64,000 bases of DNA from Rhodococcus erythropolis NBRC 15567 (GTDB lineage Bacteria > Actinomycetota > Actinomycetes > Mycobacteriales > Mycobacteriaceae). Made by a program: the position numbers and the translations under genes. Below the pieces are notes generated by a model. The model worked only from the letters and a program-made list of their open reading frames with translations, was not told the origin of the DNA and ran no database searches. The DNA lies in contig NZ_BCRM01000020.1 of NCBI RefSeq assembly GCF_001552595.1, positions 62,001-126,000 of the forward strand, in the 5' to 3' direction. Shown here piece by piece: positions 1-9,412 of this stretch; the stretch's first letter is position 1, and each line of letters opens with the position of its first letter.

Positions 1-39
1 TGCCGGCGCAACCCACTTCACTGCTTGAAAGGATTCACG

Positions 40-1518
40 ATGGTTCATGCTGCTGACCCTGTCGACGAGAGCGTTTCCGGTGCGCCCGAGAATCGCGAGC
101 TCGTCATGGCCGATGCGGTCACGCTCAGTGGTCTGATACGCAGGCGTGAAGTGTCGTGTGTCGAGGTGATGGACAGCTACCTCGACCAGATCGAAGTTCA
201 TAACCCGGCGGTGAACGCGATCGTCGCATTGCGGGATCGGGAAGCATTGACGGCGGAGGCGCGCGAGCGTGATTCGCAGTTGGCGAGTGGGCAGTATCTC
301 GGTTGGATGCACGGGTTTCCGCATGCGGTGAAGGATCTTTCGGCAGCCAAGGGTCTGCCGTTCACGTCCGGGTCGCCGATGTTCGCGGATCGAATCGCCG
401 AAGAGGACGACCTGTTCGTCAAGCGGATCAAGTCTGCCGGTGCCATCGTGATCGGCAAGACGAACACACCGGAGTTCGGGCTCGGATCCCAGACGTACAA
501 CCCGGTGTGGGGTACGACGGTGTCGCCGTACGACAATTCGCGCACTGCCGGCGGTAGCAGCGGAGGCGCCGCAGCGTCGTTGGCGCTTCGCATGCTGCCG
601 GTGGCTGATGGAAGTGATTACATGGGTTCGCTCCGAAACCCGTCGGCGTTCAACAACGTCGTGGGGTTTCGACCTTCCTGGGGTCGGATACCGGAGACGG
701 GATTCATCGCTCAGGGCGCTGTTGTGGGTCCGATGGGCCGAACCGTCACCGACGTGGCTCACCTTCTCTCTACGATGGCGGGGCCGGATGCCTATGCACC
801 GTTGGGGATTCGTGAGAATCCCGCTGTGTTCACCGAAAGCCTCGCACGGGATCTGAAGGGCTCTCGGATCGCATGGGTCGGTGACTGGAACGGTTACCTG
901 GCAACCGAACCTGGAGTTCTCGAGTTGTGCGAATCCTCGTTCGAGGTCTTCGAACAGTTGGGGTGCCGCGTCGAGGCAGCACTTCCCGACTTCAAACCCG
1001 AGGACATCTGGCAACTGTTCCTGCGATGGCGTTGGTGGGCGCAGCTCGGTTTGATCGATCAGTACAACGATCCGAGCTTGCGTGAGTTGATGAAGCCCGA
1101 ACTGTTGTGGGAACTCGGGCATGCGGTCACCCTCTCGGCACTCGACGTGACCAAGGCTGCGGAGGCCCGCAACGGCTGGCTGTCGGCCATTACCAAGATG
1201 TTCGAAACCTACGACTACATTCTCGCGCCGAGTGCTCAGGTGTTTCCTTTCGACAAGAACACTCACTGGCCCGAGAACGTCGACGGGCGGTCGATGGACA
1301 CGTATCACCGGTGGATGGAGACGGTTGTTCCCTGGACGATGGCCGGGGTTCCGGTTGCGGGGATGCCGGTCGGCTTCGACGATCGTTCGCTTCCCATGGG
1401 TATCCAGATCATCGGTCGGCACGGAGCCGACTTGGACGTACTCCAACTCGCCTACGCATTCGAGCAGGCAACCCAGTGGGTCGAGCGGGTTCTTCCTCCC
1501 GCACTCCGCGTGAACTGA
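40..1518 (+). CDS. Amidase signature family hydrolase
   Basis: This 492-residue protein belongs to the amidase signature family, cytosolic hydrolases that split carboxamides into acid and ammonia or amine. The Lys-cisSer-Ser triad is readable: K98 in HAVKDL, S173 in GGSSGG and the nucleophile S197 in GSLRNP. The 24-residue spacing between the two serines is the family's usual one. I chose ATG 40 because GAAAGGA lies about 7 bases upstream; an in-frame TTG at 25 has no ribosome site. It lies 41 bases before an aminotransferase and upstream of a nucleobase permease and a molybdenum hydroxylase, so it may hydrolyse an amide or ureido intermediate of the same pathway. The substrate cannot be read from sequence. 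Confidence 0.9.
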   Translation: MVHAADPVDESVSGAPENRELVMADAVTLSGLIRRREVSCVEVMDSYLDQIEVHNPAVNAIVALRDREALTAEARERDSQLASGQYLGWMHGFPHAVKDLSAAKGLPFTSGSPMFADRIAEEDDLFVKRIKSAGAIVIGKTNTPEFGLGSQTYNPVWGTTVSPYDNSRTAGGSSGGAAASLALRMLPVADGSDYMGSLRNPSAFNNVVGFRPSWGRIPETGFIAQGAVVGPMGRTVTDVAHLLSTMAGPDAYAPLGIRENPAVFTESLARDLKGSRIAWVGDWNGYLATEPGVLELCESSFEVFEQLGCRVEAALPDFKPEDIWQLFLRWRWWAQLGLIDQYNDPSLRELMKPELLWELGHAVTLSALDVTKAAEARNGWLSAITKMFETYDYILAPSAQVFPFDKNTHWPENVDGRSMDTYHRWMETVVPWTMAGVPVAGMPVGFDDRSLPMGIQIIGRHGADLDVLQLAYAFEQATQWVERVLPPALRVN

Positions 1519-1559
1519 CCTAATCTATTTCGAACGTATCCAGTTGGGAGAGAACGACG

Positions 1560-2783
1560 ATGGCTTCGGCATTGTGGCACGGGTTCGCGGACATGGGCGC
1601 TGTGGAGAAGAACGGCGCGTTTGTCGTCTCTCGCGGTGAGGGCGCGTACATCTGGGACCGCGAGGGCACTCGGTATCTGGATGCGACGGCGGGCCTGTGG
1701 TTCACCAATGTCGGGCACGGGCGCACGGAGATCGCGGATGCGGTGGCGGCTCAGTTGTCGAAGATCGCTCATTTCTCGAATTTCGGTGATTTTGTTCCCG
1801 AGACCACGCAGGTGTTGGCGGAGCGGTTGGCGACGATCGCGCCGGTTGCCGGGAGCAAGATCTTCTTCACTTCGGGTGGTTCGGATTCGGTGGACACTGC
1901 GGCGAAGCTCGCTCGCCGGTACTGGCACGAGGTGGGGCAGCCGGAGAAGGCGATCAGCGTCGGTCGTCAGAAGGCGTACCACGGAATGCATGTTGCGGGA
2001 ACGGCTCTGGCGGGTATTCCGGTGAACCGTGAGGGTTACGGCGAGCTGATGGCGGATGCGGCCACGGTCGGCTGGGATGATGCGAAGAGTCTGCTCGAGT
2101 TGATCGAGAGGATCGGTGCGAACAAGATCGCCGCGTTCTTCGCGGAGCCGATCATCGGTGCCGGTGGGGTGTATCTTCCGCCGGAGGGGTACCTGGCCGA
2201 GGTGCGCGACATCTGCCGCGAGCACGACATTCTGTTTGTCGTCGACGAGGTCGTGACCGGTTTCGGTCGTATCGGCGGCGAGTGGTTCGCGTCTACTCGT
2301 TTCGATTTGCAGCCCGACATGATGACCACGGCAAAGGGTTTGACGTCCGGTTACGTTCCGATGGGTGCGGTGTTCATCGCGCCGCGGGTGGCGGAGCCGT
2401 TCTATGCGGGTTCGTGGTGGCGTCATGGTTACACGTATGGCGGGCATGCCGGTGCTGCTGCGGCGGCGATGGCGAACCTCGACATTCTCGAGCGTGAGAA
2501 TTTGCTTGGGGAGTCCAAGCGTCTGGAGGCGTCGTTGCATACGCATCTGCAGCCGTTGGCCGAGCATCCGCGGGTGGCGGAGGTTCGTAGTGGGCTCGGT
2601 GCGGTCGCTGCGGTGCAGTTGGCTGATCCGGCGGAGGCGTTGCTGTTCGTGAAGACGTTGCGTGAGCACGGTATTTCGGGTCGCGCGGCGGGTCAGGGTG
2701 CGATGCAGATTTCGCCGACGTTCGTGATGACCGATGATCAGGTCGCGGAGATGGCAGCAGGGATCCTCGCAGCCCTCGGCTAG
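1560..2783 (+). CDS. Class III PLP-dependent aminotransferase
   Basis: The 407-residue product is a class III (omega-amino acid:pyruvate type) aminotransferase, a cytosolic enzyme using pyridoxal phosphate. The cofactor Asp is in VVDEVVTGFGR (D229) and the Schiff-base lysine is K259 in TTAKGLTSGY. GSDSVDTAAK near 107-116 is the phosphate-binding region. GGGAGAG precedes the ATG by about 9 bases. Third positions are richer in G/T (many TTG, GTT, GGT codons) than in the neighbouring genes, which may mean a different expression level or origin. Together with the amidase before it, it could move an amino group from a beta- or omega-amino acid produced by ring cleavage. The substrate is inference. 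Confidence 0.92.
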   Translation: MASALWHGFADMGAVEKNGAFVVSRGEGAYIWDREGTRYLDATAGLWFTNVGHGRTEIADAVAAQLSKIAHFSNFGDFVPETTQVLAERLATIAPVAGSKIFFTSGGSDSVDTAAKLARRYWHEVGQPEKAISVGRQKAYHGMHVAGTALAGIPVNREGYGELMADAATVGWDDAKSLLELIERIGANKIAAFFAEPIIGAGGVYLPPEGYLAEVRDICREHDILFVVDEVVTGFGRIGGEWFASTRFDLQPDMMTTAKGLTSGYVPMGAVFIAPRVAEPFYAGSWWRHGYTYGGHAGAAAAAMANLDILERENLLGESKRLEASLHTHLQPLAEHPRVAEVRSGLGAVAAVQLADPAEALLFVKTLREHGISGRAAGQGAMQISPTFVMTDDQVAEMAAGILAALG

Positions 2784-3075
2784 GTACCTCGTTTTCCGTT
2801 GACAGACATCGTGTTACGGAATCATTAAGCCGAAGAAAATGTTTGGACCCTTCGCGGCGCGGTCCTCATTTCGGTCGAAACTGTCTCCAGCACTGACGAT
2901 GACCCCTGCCCGCGTCATCTGCCACCATTGTTGCCAATCTCGGCGAGTGGGTTCTGGCAGATTGTCATCACGTCCAAATCTGATTGCTGCATTAGCGTTT
3001 CACTCCAGACACGGTGTTTGTGAGCTGGGGCACAAAGCATTTCGAACACCTTCCTCCTTCGCGAAAGGTCTCGTC

Positions 3076-4515
3076 ATGCCGATCTGGACGTTGCACGGAG
3101 ACGGAAAGAACATCGGACCCGGTGAAGTGGTCGCTCCCGGCGAGCGACTCAGTTGGGGAAGAACCATCGGGTTGGGTGGCCAGCATGTCGTGTCGATGTT
3201 CGGCGCGACGTTCGTCTTCCCGATCATCATGGGGCTCAATCCTCAACTTGCCGTGATGATGTCGGGCTTTTGTACGCTCTTTTTCCTCCTGGTGGTCAAA
3301 GGACGCGTCCCCAGTTACCTCGGTACGTCGGCGGCCTTCGTCGGCGGCGTTGCCGCTATTCGTGCTCAGGGTGGAACGACGGCGGAAGTGACCGGTGCGA
3401 TTCTGGTGTCGGGGTTGGTTCTGGGATTCGTCGGCATCGCCATCCACTTTCTCGGCGGTGGCGTCATCAGTAAAGCGCTACCGCCGGTGGTCACCGGCGC
3501 TGTGGTGATGCTGATCGGTTTCAACCTGGCGCCCGTTGTCGCGGGGTTGTACTGGCCGCAGGACCAATGGGTGGCACTGATCGTGATGGTTGCCCTGATC
3601 GTGATGAGCGTTGCGCTACGCGGCTTCCTGGGACGTATCGCCATTCTCGTCGCGCTGGTTTTCGGCTACATCTTCTCGTGGGTCCTCGACCGGGTCTCCG
3701 GTCCGATCACGTCCGCCGGCGGTAGTGGAGCACCCACCGAGCACTTTCGTGTCAACTGGGATTCGGTGCACTCGGCGTCATGGTTCGGGTTGCCGCCGTT
3801 CTCGGACGAAGCCAACGGAATCGTCGGTATCCACGCTCCCTCGTTCAGCCTCACGTTCATCGTTCTGGTCCTTCCCGGTGTCATCGCACTGGTCGCGGAA
3901 AACGCCGGTCACGTCAAGGCCGTCGCCGAGATCACGGGCGACGATCTCGACCCGTACATCGGACGCGCAATTGCCGGTGACGGTTTTGCCACCGCCATCG
4001 CCAGCGCAGTAGGCGGCTCTCCCACGACGACACACGCCGAGAACATCGGTGTCATGGCGGCCACTCGGGTGTACTCGACCGCCGCGTACGTGATCGCGGG
4101 TGTCATCGCGATCCTGCTCGGCTTCTCCCCCAAGTTCGGGGCGGTCATGGCGGCGACTCCCGGCGGCGTTCTCGGCGGAATTCTTGTGGTTCTGTTCGGC
4201 ATGATCGGTCTGCTCGGCGCCAAGATCTGGAAAGAGAACGGTGTCGACTTCGGGAATCCGCTGAATCTGATGCCGATCGCCGCCGGTCTGATCATCGGTA
4301 TCGGCGACACGGCTCTGAAGTTCAGTGACACGTTCTCACTCGGAGGCATCGCGCTCGGCACCATCGTCTTGATCGTGATGTACCACTTCTGCCAGTTCGT
4401 CGGGTCCAGGAACCCCGAACTGAACAGGCCGGAGCCCGGCAGGCGACCGGGCTCCACGACGGGTCCGGATACGTCAGATGACGAACGGGAAGAGCCCGTG
4501 GCGCAGCTCACGTGA
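3076..4515 (+). CDS. NCS2 family xanthine/uracil permease
   Basis: This 479-residue inner-membrane transporter belongs to the NCS2 (nucleobase:cation symporter 2) family, which imports uracil, xanthine or uric acid with a cation. It shows about a dozen hydrophobic segments, the QHVVSMFGATFVFP opening typical of the family, and the AENAGHVKAVAEITG / GGSPTTTHAENIG segments that form the substrate site. I start at ATG 3076, preceded by GAAAGG at 3063-3068. The frame stays open upstream to 2839, but those residues are polar and unlike the family. The 292 bases before it hold no gene; a TTGACA-like hexamer at 2799 has no convincing partner. Its position before the molybdenum hydroxylase genes suggests it imports their substrate. 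Confidence 0.93.
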   Translation: MPIWTLHGDGKNIGPGEVVAPGERLSWGRTIGLGGQHVVSMFGATFVFPIIMGLNPQLAVMMSGFCTLFFLLVVKGRVPSYLGTSAAFVGGVAAIRAQGGTTAEVTGAILVSGLVLGFVGIAIHFLGGGVISKALPPVVTGAVVMLIGFNLAPVVAGLYWPQDQWVALIVMVALIVMSVALRGFLGRIAILVALVFGYIFSWVLDRVSGPITSAGGSGAPTEHFRVNWDSVHSASWFGLPPFSDEANGIVGIHAPSFSLTFIVLVLPGVIALVAENAGHVKAVAEITGDDLDPYIGRAIAGDGFATAIASAVGGSPTTTHAENIGVMAATRVYSTAAYVIAGVIAILLGFSPKFGAVMAATPGGVLGGILVVLFGMIGLLGAKIWKENGVDFGNPLNLMPIAAGLIIGIGDTALKFSDTFSLGGIALGTIVLIVMYHFCQFVGSRNPELNRPEPGRRPGSTTGPDTSDDEREEPVAQLT

Positions 4516-4604
4516 TGCCAAGTTGAATGTATGCCAGGTATGACCCGTGACCGTTGTCACATCTGCACAAAACGTGAAGTGACTCATAGAGGCAGGATTG
4601 AGTA

Positions 4605-5507
4605 ATGAAACCGTCGCCGCTGACTTATCACCGACCGTCCTCGGTCGAGGACGCGTGCCGAATCCTCTCCGAGGTCTCTCACGAGGGGAAGGTGCTCGCC
4701 GGTGGGCAATCGCTTGTGCCGCTGCTGTCCATGCGCCTCGCCGCGCCCGCCCACATCGTCGACATCGGATCGATCCCGAACCTCGCTTCGGTGACCTCGT
4801 CCGAAGACGAAGGAGTGCGGTTCCAGGCCCTGGCCACGCACTCGGTGCTGGCGGCCGACGAAGGTGCTCGTCGAGTTCAGCCTCTACTGAACCGTGCTCT
4901 GCAGTTGGTAGCGCACCCCACGATCCGTAACCGCGGGACGAGCGTCGGTTCCATCGTCCATGCCGACCCGTCGGCGGAGATGCCGGCAGTCCTGACACTG
5001 CTCGGCGGCAGCGTGACCGTCCAGTCGGTGCGTGGCACCCGCGAGATCGCGTCGACGGATCTCTTTGCCGGTCCTCTCGAGTCGAGCCTGGAATCGGACG
5101 AGATCGCGGTGTCGGTGTCGGTGCCCGGCGCCGAACCCGGAGTGGGGACCGCCATCGACGAGATCGCGCGTCGTCACGGTGACTATGCACTGGTCGGCGT
5201 CGTCGCCCGGATTCGCGTGGTCGACGGTCTGGTGGCCGAAGCGCACATGACGTACGTGTCCGCCGGAGAGCTGGGGCAGGTCGTGGACTACACGGACGTG
5301 CTGGCGGGGGCGTCCGCGACGGATCAGCGAGACCCGCGATGGCGCACTCTCGGAGAATGCGCCCGCGCGCAGATAGATACCGAGGCAGACATTCACGGGA
5401 CGGCGGCGTACCGCTCGCAGTTGGTGTCCGCGCTCACGGCGCGGGTCGGCTTCGCGGCGGCAACGGATGCTCTCAGTGAGAACGCAGTACTGGCAGGAAA
5501 GTGGTGA
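4605..5507 (+). CDS. Molybdenum hydroxylase FAD-binding medium subunit (CoxM-like)
   Basis: This 300-residue protein is the FAD subunit of a xanthine dehydrogenase/CO dehydrogenase-type enzyme. It passes electrons from the iron-sulfur subunit to the acceptor. The FAD loops AGGQSLVPLLSMR (near 37-49) and NRGTSVGSIVHADPSAEMP (near 109-127) are intact. ATG 4605 follows an AGGATTGAG ribosome site. It heads a tight set: the small subunit begins 2 bases after its stop, and the large subunit and CoxG-like gene follow with 4-base overlaps. This gives the M-S-L-G order of actinobacterial cox-like operons. The true substrate is probably a heterocycle rather than CO (see the large subunit). Confidence 0.93.
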   Translation: MKPSPLTYHRPSSVEDACRILSEVSHEGKVLAGGQSLVPLLSMRLAAPAHIVDIGSIPNLASVTSSEDEGVRFQALATHSVLAADEGARRVQPLLNRALQLVAHPTIRNRGTSVGSIVHADPSAEMPAVLTLLGGSVTVQSVRGTREIASTDLFAGPLESSLESDEIAVSVSVPGAEPGVGTAIDEIARRHGDYALVGVVARIRVVDGLVAEAHMTYVSAGELGQVVDYTDVLAGASATDQRDPRWRTLGECARAQIDTEADIHGTAAYRSQLVSALTARVGFAAATDALSENAVLAGKW

Positions 5508-5509
5508 CA

Positions 5510-6154
5510 ATGTCCAAAAACGATCGCTCCATCGATGATCAACTTGCCGAGTTGGCAGCAGACACCGGTGAGCACCATGTGGCCGTGACGTTCACGCTCA
5601 ACGAGGTGACGAGCACCGTCGTTCTTCCCTCCCGCACCTTGGCTTCGGATGCCATTCGTCACCACCTCCGTAAGACGGGCACGCACGTCGGTTGTGAACA
5701 CGGCGTGTGTGGTGCGTGCACCGTGCTGCTCGACGGAAAGCCGGTTCGGTCCTGCCTCGTCCTCGCTGCCAGCCTCGAAGGTCGATCGATCACGACCGTC
5801 GAAGGCCTCGTCGAGCCGGACGGTACTTTGCATCCGGTTCAGCAGGCGTTCAAGGATTGTCACGGTCTGCAGTGCGGATTCTGCACACCGGGATTCGTGA
5901 CGACCATCGCGGCGTTTCTCGAGGAGAACCCCAATCCCACACGTGAGGAAGCAACCGACGCGATCGCGGGAAACCTCTGCCGTTGTACGGGATACCAGAA
6001 CATCAGGGCGTCGGTTCTGCGCGCAGCCGAGATCAAGCGTGAACGGGCCGGGCAGTTCCCGCTCGGAATCGACGACGCGTCCACTCGGGAGGCGTTGGAT
6101 CGCAAGGTGCGGGGAACGACGAATCCCGTCGGAGGACGGGCGGGTAAGGCATGA
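5510..6154 (+). CDS. Molybdenum hydroxylase [2Fe-2S] small subunit (CoxS-like)
   Basis: The small iron-sulfur subunit has 214 residues from ATG 5510. GTG codons at 5501 and 5504 are possible earlier starts but sit on or beside the AGGAAAG ribosome site at 5495-5501. The plant-ferredoxin-like cluster is CEHGVCGACTVLLDG plus the Cys of PVRSC. The second cluster is CGFCTPGF ... CRCTGYQNI. Together they relay electrons from molybdopterin to FAD. The N-terminal 25 residues and C-terminal 35 residues extend beyond the usual core of about 155 residues and look flexible. The gene overlaps the large subunit by ATGA. Confidence 0.95.
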   Translation: MSKNDRSIDDQLAELAADTGEHHVAVTFTLNEVTSTVVLPSRTLASDAIRHHLRKTGTHVGCEHGVCGACTVLLDGKPVRSCLVLAASLEGRSITTVEGLVEPDGTLHPVQQAFKDCHGLQCGFCTPGFVTTIAAFLEENPNPTREEATDAIAGNLCRCTGYQNIRASVLRAAEIKRERAGQFPLGIDDASTREALDRKVRGTTNPVGGRAGKA

Positions 6155-8673
6155 GTACTCCGGTCAAACCAGCAAAGCGCAACGGGGCGAAGCACCCGGC
6201 TTCCGATCATTCGACGGCCGATCATTCGGTTGCCGACGACGGCAAGTTCTTCGGTAAACCGATTCCGCGCGAGGAAGATACGCGTCTGCTCAGCGGTCAG
6301 GGGCGATACCTCGACGATCTGGGCCACAACGCGCTGATCGCGGCATTCGTCAGGTCGCCGCACGCTCATGCGCGAATCATCGACATCGACATCGACCAGG
6401 CGCTGGAAGTGCCTGGTGTGCATGCCATCTACACCTACGAAGATCTCCTGGCCGACACGCCGGAAATGGCGGAGAACCTGCCACTGCTCATTCCGCATCC
6501 GGGAATCATCGCTCCGCGCAACGGGTATCCCCTCGCGAAGGACGAGGTGAAGCATGTCGGCGAAGCCATCGCCATGGTGGTCGCCGACAACCGGTACATC
6601 GCCGAGGACGCTTGCGCGAAGATCGACGTCACCTACGAGGCGCTGAAGCCTGTAGTGGGGATCGACGTCGCTCGCACCGCCGCCAACGCCGTCCACGCCG
6701 ACGTTCCGGACAACGTCGCCGCTCACCTGCAGCACGGGTTCGGAGATCTGGATGCCGAACTGGCCGCCGCGCCGCACCGACTGACGCTGGATCTCGAAAT
6801 CGAGCGTTCGGCTTCCATGCCGATGGAGGGCAAGGGTGTCTACGCGCGCTGGGACGGCGACGAGAACACCCTCACGTTCTGGACCTCCACCCAGACCTCC
6901 ACGTCCGCCCGCGCCGCAATCGCCGCGCGATTGGGGATGGCGCTGAACAAGGTTCACTGCATCGCTCCTGACGTCGGCGGTGGATTCGGCGTCAAGATCG
7001 TTCACCCGTGGCCCGAAGAAGTGATGATCACGTGGGCCGCTCGACGCCTCGGCCAGGCCGGCATCTCCTGTGAGGTGAAGTGGGTCGAGGATCGCCGTGA
7101 GCACTTCATCTCGAGCGCGCACGAGCGTGGGCAGATCCAGAAGGTCGACATCGGATTCGACGACGAGGGTCGTCTGTTGGCGTTCGACTTCACGTTCTGG
7201 CACGACAACGGCGCCTACCTGCCGTACGGGATCATCGTCATGATCAACACCGCGACGCAGGTTCTCGGGCCGTACAAGCCGAAGTCGTTCCGGGTCAACG
7301 CCTATTCGCTGTACACCAACACGGTCATAGTGACCCCGTACCGCGGCGCCGGACGTCCGCAGGCCGTGTTCGCTATGGAGCGATCCATGGACGCCATCGC
7401 CAAGTACCTGAACAAGGACAAGATCGCGGTGCGGGAGGCGAACTTCATTCGCCCCGAGGACATGCCGTACGACTTCGGCCTGATGTTCCAGGACGGACGC
7501 CCGTTGATCTACGACACGGGCGACTACCAGGCAGGCATCGACAAGCTCAAGAAGCTCATCGACTGGGACGGATTTCCCGAGTACCAGAGGAAGGCTCGCG
7601 CCGAAGGGCGGTCGGTCGGCATCGGTATCGGTGCGTACGTCGAGGGAACCGGCCCGGGGCCTTACGAGGGTGCACACGTCGTGGTCGAGACGTCCGGAAA
7701 GGTCAAGGCGGCAACAGGCTTGACGACGCAAGGCCAAGGACATCAGACCGCCTTCGCCCAGATCGTCGCGGACGATCTCGGAGTCAAGGTCTCCGACGTC
7801 GAGATCGTCACGGGTGATACCCGCCGGTTCGGTTATGCCGTAGGCACTTTCGCCTCGCGTGGTGCGGTCATGTCGGGTTCGGCCTTCCATGTCGCGGCGC
7901 AGATGGTCGCGGAGAAGGCGAAGAAGATCGCCTCCGGAATCTTGGATCTGCCGGAAACCGAACTGGAACTCCGGGAAGGCCACGTGTGCAAGATCGGCAC
8001 CGAAGCCGGTGTGGAAGGTACGTCCGTACCGCTGAGTGTTGTTGCCGTGCTGTCGAACCCGCTACGATATGCGTTCGACCGTGAGTCGAAGCTGGCCACC
8101 GGTTTCGCCAAGACCGACACGGACATGTCGAAGCCGCCGATTCCCGAGGGTGAGCAGCCCGGTCTGGAAGCAACAGGCTACTACTCGCCGCCCAGTTCCA
8201 CCTTCGCTTCGGGAGTGCACGCGGCGATCGTCGAAACTGATCCCGTGACAGCCGAGATCACGGTCCGTCGTTACGTTGTCATCCACGACTGCGGGAACGT
8301 GATCAACCCCCGCATCGTAGAAGGCCAGGTCATGGGCGCAGTTGCGCAAGGTATCGGCGGCGCACTCTACGAGCGGATCGTCTACGACGAGCACGGGCAG
8401 ATGCTCAACGCGTCGTACATGGACTTCTTGATGCCGTTCGTCACCGAGATGCCGGATTCGCTCGAGATGGATCACACCGTCACGCCGTCAGGGCTCAACC
8501 CACTCGGAATGAAGGGTGCCGGTGAGGCCGGTGTGATCCCCACCAGCGCCGTCATCGCGGCCGCCATCGAGGACGCCGAAGGAATCTCGATCACGTCCAT
8601 GCCCATTTCACCGTCCGAACTGTTCGAACTTCGACTCGCACATGCGGGTTCGTCATCAGAGGAGAATTCATGA
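6151..8673 (+). CDS. Molybdenum hydroxylase molybdopterin-binding large subunit (CoxL-like)
   Basis: The 840-residue catalytic subunit carries the molybdopterin cytosine dinucleotide site. Family segments are visible in order: SGQGRYLDD near 47, DVGGGFGVK near 275, the PYRGAGRPQ active-site loop near 395, and GMKGAGEAGVIP near the C-terminus. The AYxCSFR loop of true aerobic CO dehydrogenase is absent. The PYRGAGR form is that of the other branch, which includes nicotinate-, purine- and isoquinoline-type hydroxylases, so CO oxidation is unlikely. The gene starts in the last codon of the small subunit (ATGA) and ends in the first of the CoxG-like gene (ATGA). About 30 polar N-terminal residues precede the domain. 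The most likely reaction is hydroxylation next to a ring nitrogen. Confidence 0.95.
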   Translation: MSTPVKPAKRNGAKHPASDHSTADHSVADDGKFFGKPIPREEDTRLLSGQGRYLDDLGHNALIAAFVRSPHAHARIIDIDIDQALEVPGVHAIYTYEDLLADTPEMAENLPLLIPHPGIIAPRNGYPLAKDEVKHVGEAIAMVVADNRYIAEDACAKIDVTYEALKPVVGIDVARTAANAVHADVPDNVAAHLQHGFGDLDAELAAAPHRLTLDLEIERSASMPMEGKGVYARWDGDENTLTFWTSTQTSTSARAAIAARLGMALNKVHCIAPDVGGGFGVKIVHPWPEEVMITWAARRLGQAGISCEVKWVEDRREHFISSAHERGQIQKVDIGFDDEGRLLAFDFTFWHDNGAYLPYGIIVMINTATQVLGPYKPKSFRVNAYSLYTNTVIVTPYRGAGRPQAVFAMERSMDAIAKYLNKDKIAVREANFIRPEDMPYDFGLMFQDGRPLIYDTGDYQAGIDKLKKLIDWDGFPEYQRKARAEGRSVGIGIGAYVEGTGPGPYEGAHVVVETSGKVKAATGLTTQGQGHQTAFAQIVADDLGVKVSDVEIVTGDTRRFGYAVGTFASRGAVMSGSAFHVAAQMVAEKAKKIASGILDLPETELELREGHVCKIGTEAGVEGTSVPLSVVAVLSNPLRYAFDRESKLATGFAKTDTDMSKPPIPEGEQPGLEATGYYSPPSSTFASGVHAAIVETDPVTAEITVRRYVVIHDCGNVINPRIVEGQVMGAVAQGIGGALYERIVYDEHGQMLNASYMDFLMPFVTEMPDSLEMDHTVTPSGLNPLGMKGAGEAGVIPTSAVIAAAIEDAEGISITSMPISPSELFELRLAHAGSSSEENS

Positions 8674-9341
8674 GAATCGCCGGCACCGCGCAGTTGACGG
8701 CACCTCGCGAAGAGGTCTACGACAAGCTCCAGGACGGTCGTGTACTGGCCGCGACCATTCCCGGTGTGCAGTCGCTCGAGCAGCTCACAGACAATCATTA
8801 CAAGCTCTCCATCATGGCGGGAGTTGCGTCGATCAAGGGCGTCTACGACGGCGAGGTTGTTCTGTCGCAACAGAATCGGCCCAATTCGTTTGTCATGACG
8901 GCTTCGGGGGCTGGTGCTCCCGGCACGGTGAAGGCGGACGTCACGGTCACCTTGACGGAGAACGAGGGTGGCACGCTGCTTTCGTATGACGCCGATGCCG
9001 TGGTCGGCGGGATGGTCGGCGGCGTCGGGCAGCGCATGATCACCGGTGTAGCCAAGAAGATGGCCGGGGTGTTCTTCAAGAGCATCGACGGCGTCATTGC
9101 CAACGGCATCCCCGAGAAGGTCACTGCCGCCGTGGCGGCGGCAATACCGGCAGTGGCGGTCGAAGGCGCGCCGGTAGTCTCCGGAGCTGTCGCGGCACCG
9201 GCGGTTCTTCCGGCCGCTGCACCGACAGCGGGCGGCACAGATGCTCGCACGGTGATGGTCAGCGCCGTCGTCGGCGCAGCCATTGCTTTGTCAGGTGTTG
9301 CTATAGGCGGATTCCTGGCGCGTTCTGGTTGTCGCGAGTAG
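8670..9341 (+). CDS. CoxG/SRPBCC family protein with C-terminal membrane anchor
   Basis: Residues 1-150 match the CoxG family (SRPBCC fold), starting MRIAGTAQLTAPREEVYDKLQD with the GGMVGGVGQRMI segment near 110. CoxG proteins help recruit the molybdenum hydroxylase to the membrane or mature it. An Ala/Pro-rich linker of about 35 residues follows, then one hydrophobic helix (VVGAAIALSGVAIGGFLA) and a short RSGCRE tail. The protein is therefore probably tail-anchored in the cytoplasmic membrane. It overlaps the large subunit by 4 bases and is the last gene before a strong terminator. Confidence 0.9.
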   Translation: MRIAGTAQLTAPREEVYDKLQDGRVLAATIPGVQSLEQLTDNHYKLSIMAGVASIKGVYDGEVVLSQQNRPNSFVMTASGAGAPGTVKADVTVTLTENEGGTLLSYDADAVVGGMVGGVGQRMITGVAKKMAGVFFKSIDGVIANGIPEKVTAAVAAAIPAVAVEGAPVVSGAVAAPAVLPAAAPTAGGTDARTVMVSAVVGAAIALSGVAIGGFLARSGCRE

Positions 9342-9380
9342 TTCACTCAGGTGTCAACAGCTGATTCACGATGAGGGAAA

Positions 9381-9412
9381 CGCCCCGAACCGACCAGGTT
9401 CGGGGCGTTTTT
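9381..9412 (+). terminator. Rho-independent terminator of the molybdenum hydroxylase operon
   Basis: A perfect 11-bp stem, CGCCCCGAACC (9381-9391) with GGTTCGGGGCG (9397-9407), has a 5-base loop and is followed by TTTTT (9408-9412). It lies 40 bases after the CoxG-like stop and separates this operon from hyuAB. The remaining 210 bases before hyuA hold no gene I can see; they probably carry the hyuA promoter. Confidence 0.92.

Noticed and set aside
1452-2669. Long open frame of 405 codons antisense to the amidase and aminotransferase genes
   Set aside because: Arg/His-rich composition typical of high-GC antisense frames, no recognisable domain, no ribosome site, and it crosses two well-supported genes.
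5860-7983. Antisense open frame of 707 codons over the molybdenum hydroxylase genes
   Set aside because: Arg/Asp/Val-rich with no domain; a result of codon bias in the real genes on the other strand.
4605-9341. Aerobic CO dehydrogenase (coxMSL)
   Set aside because: The large subunit lacks the AYxCSFR loop and has PYRGAGR; the context is a heterocycle-type permease and hydantoinase.
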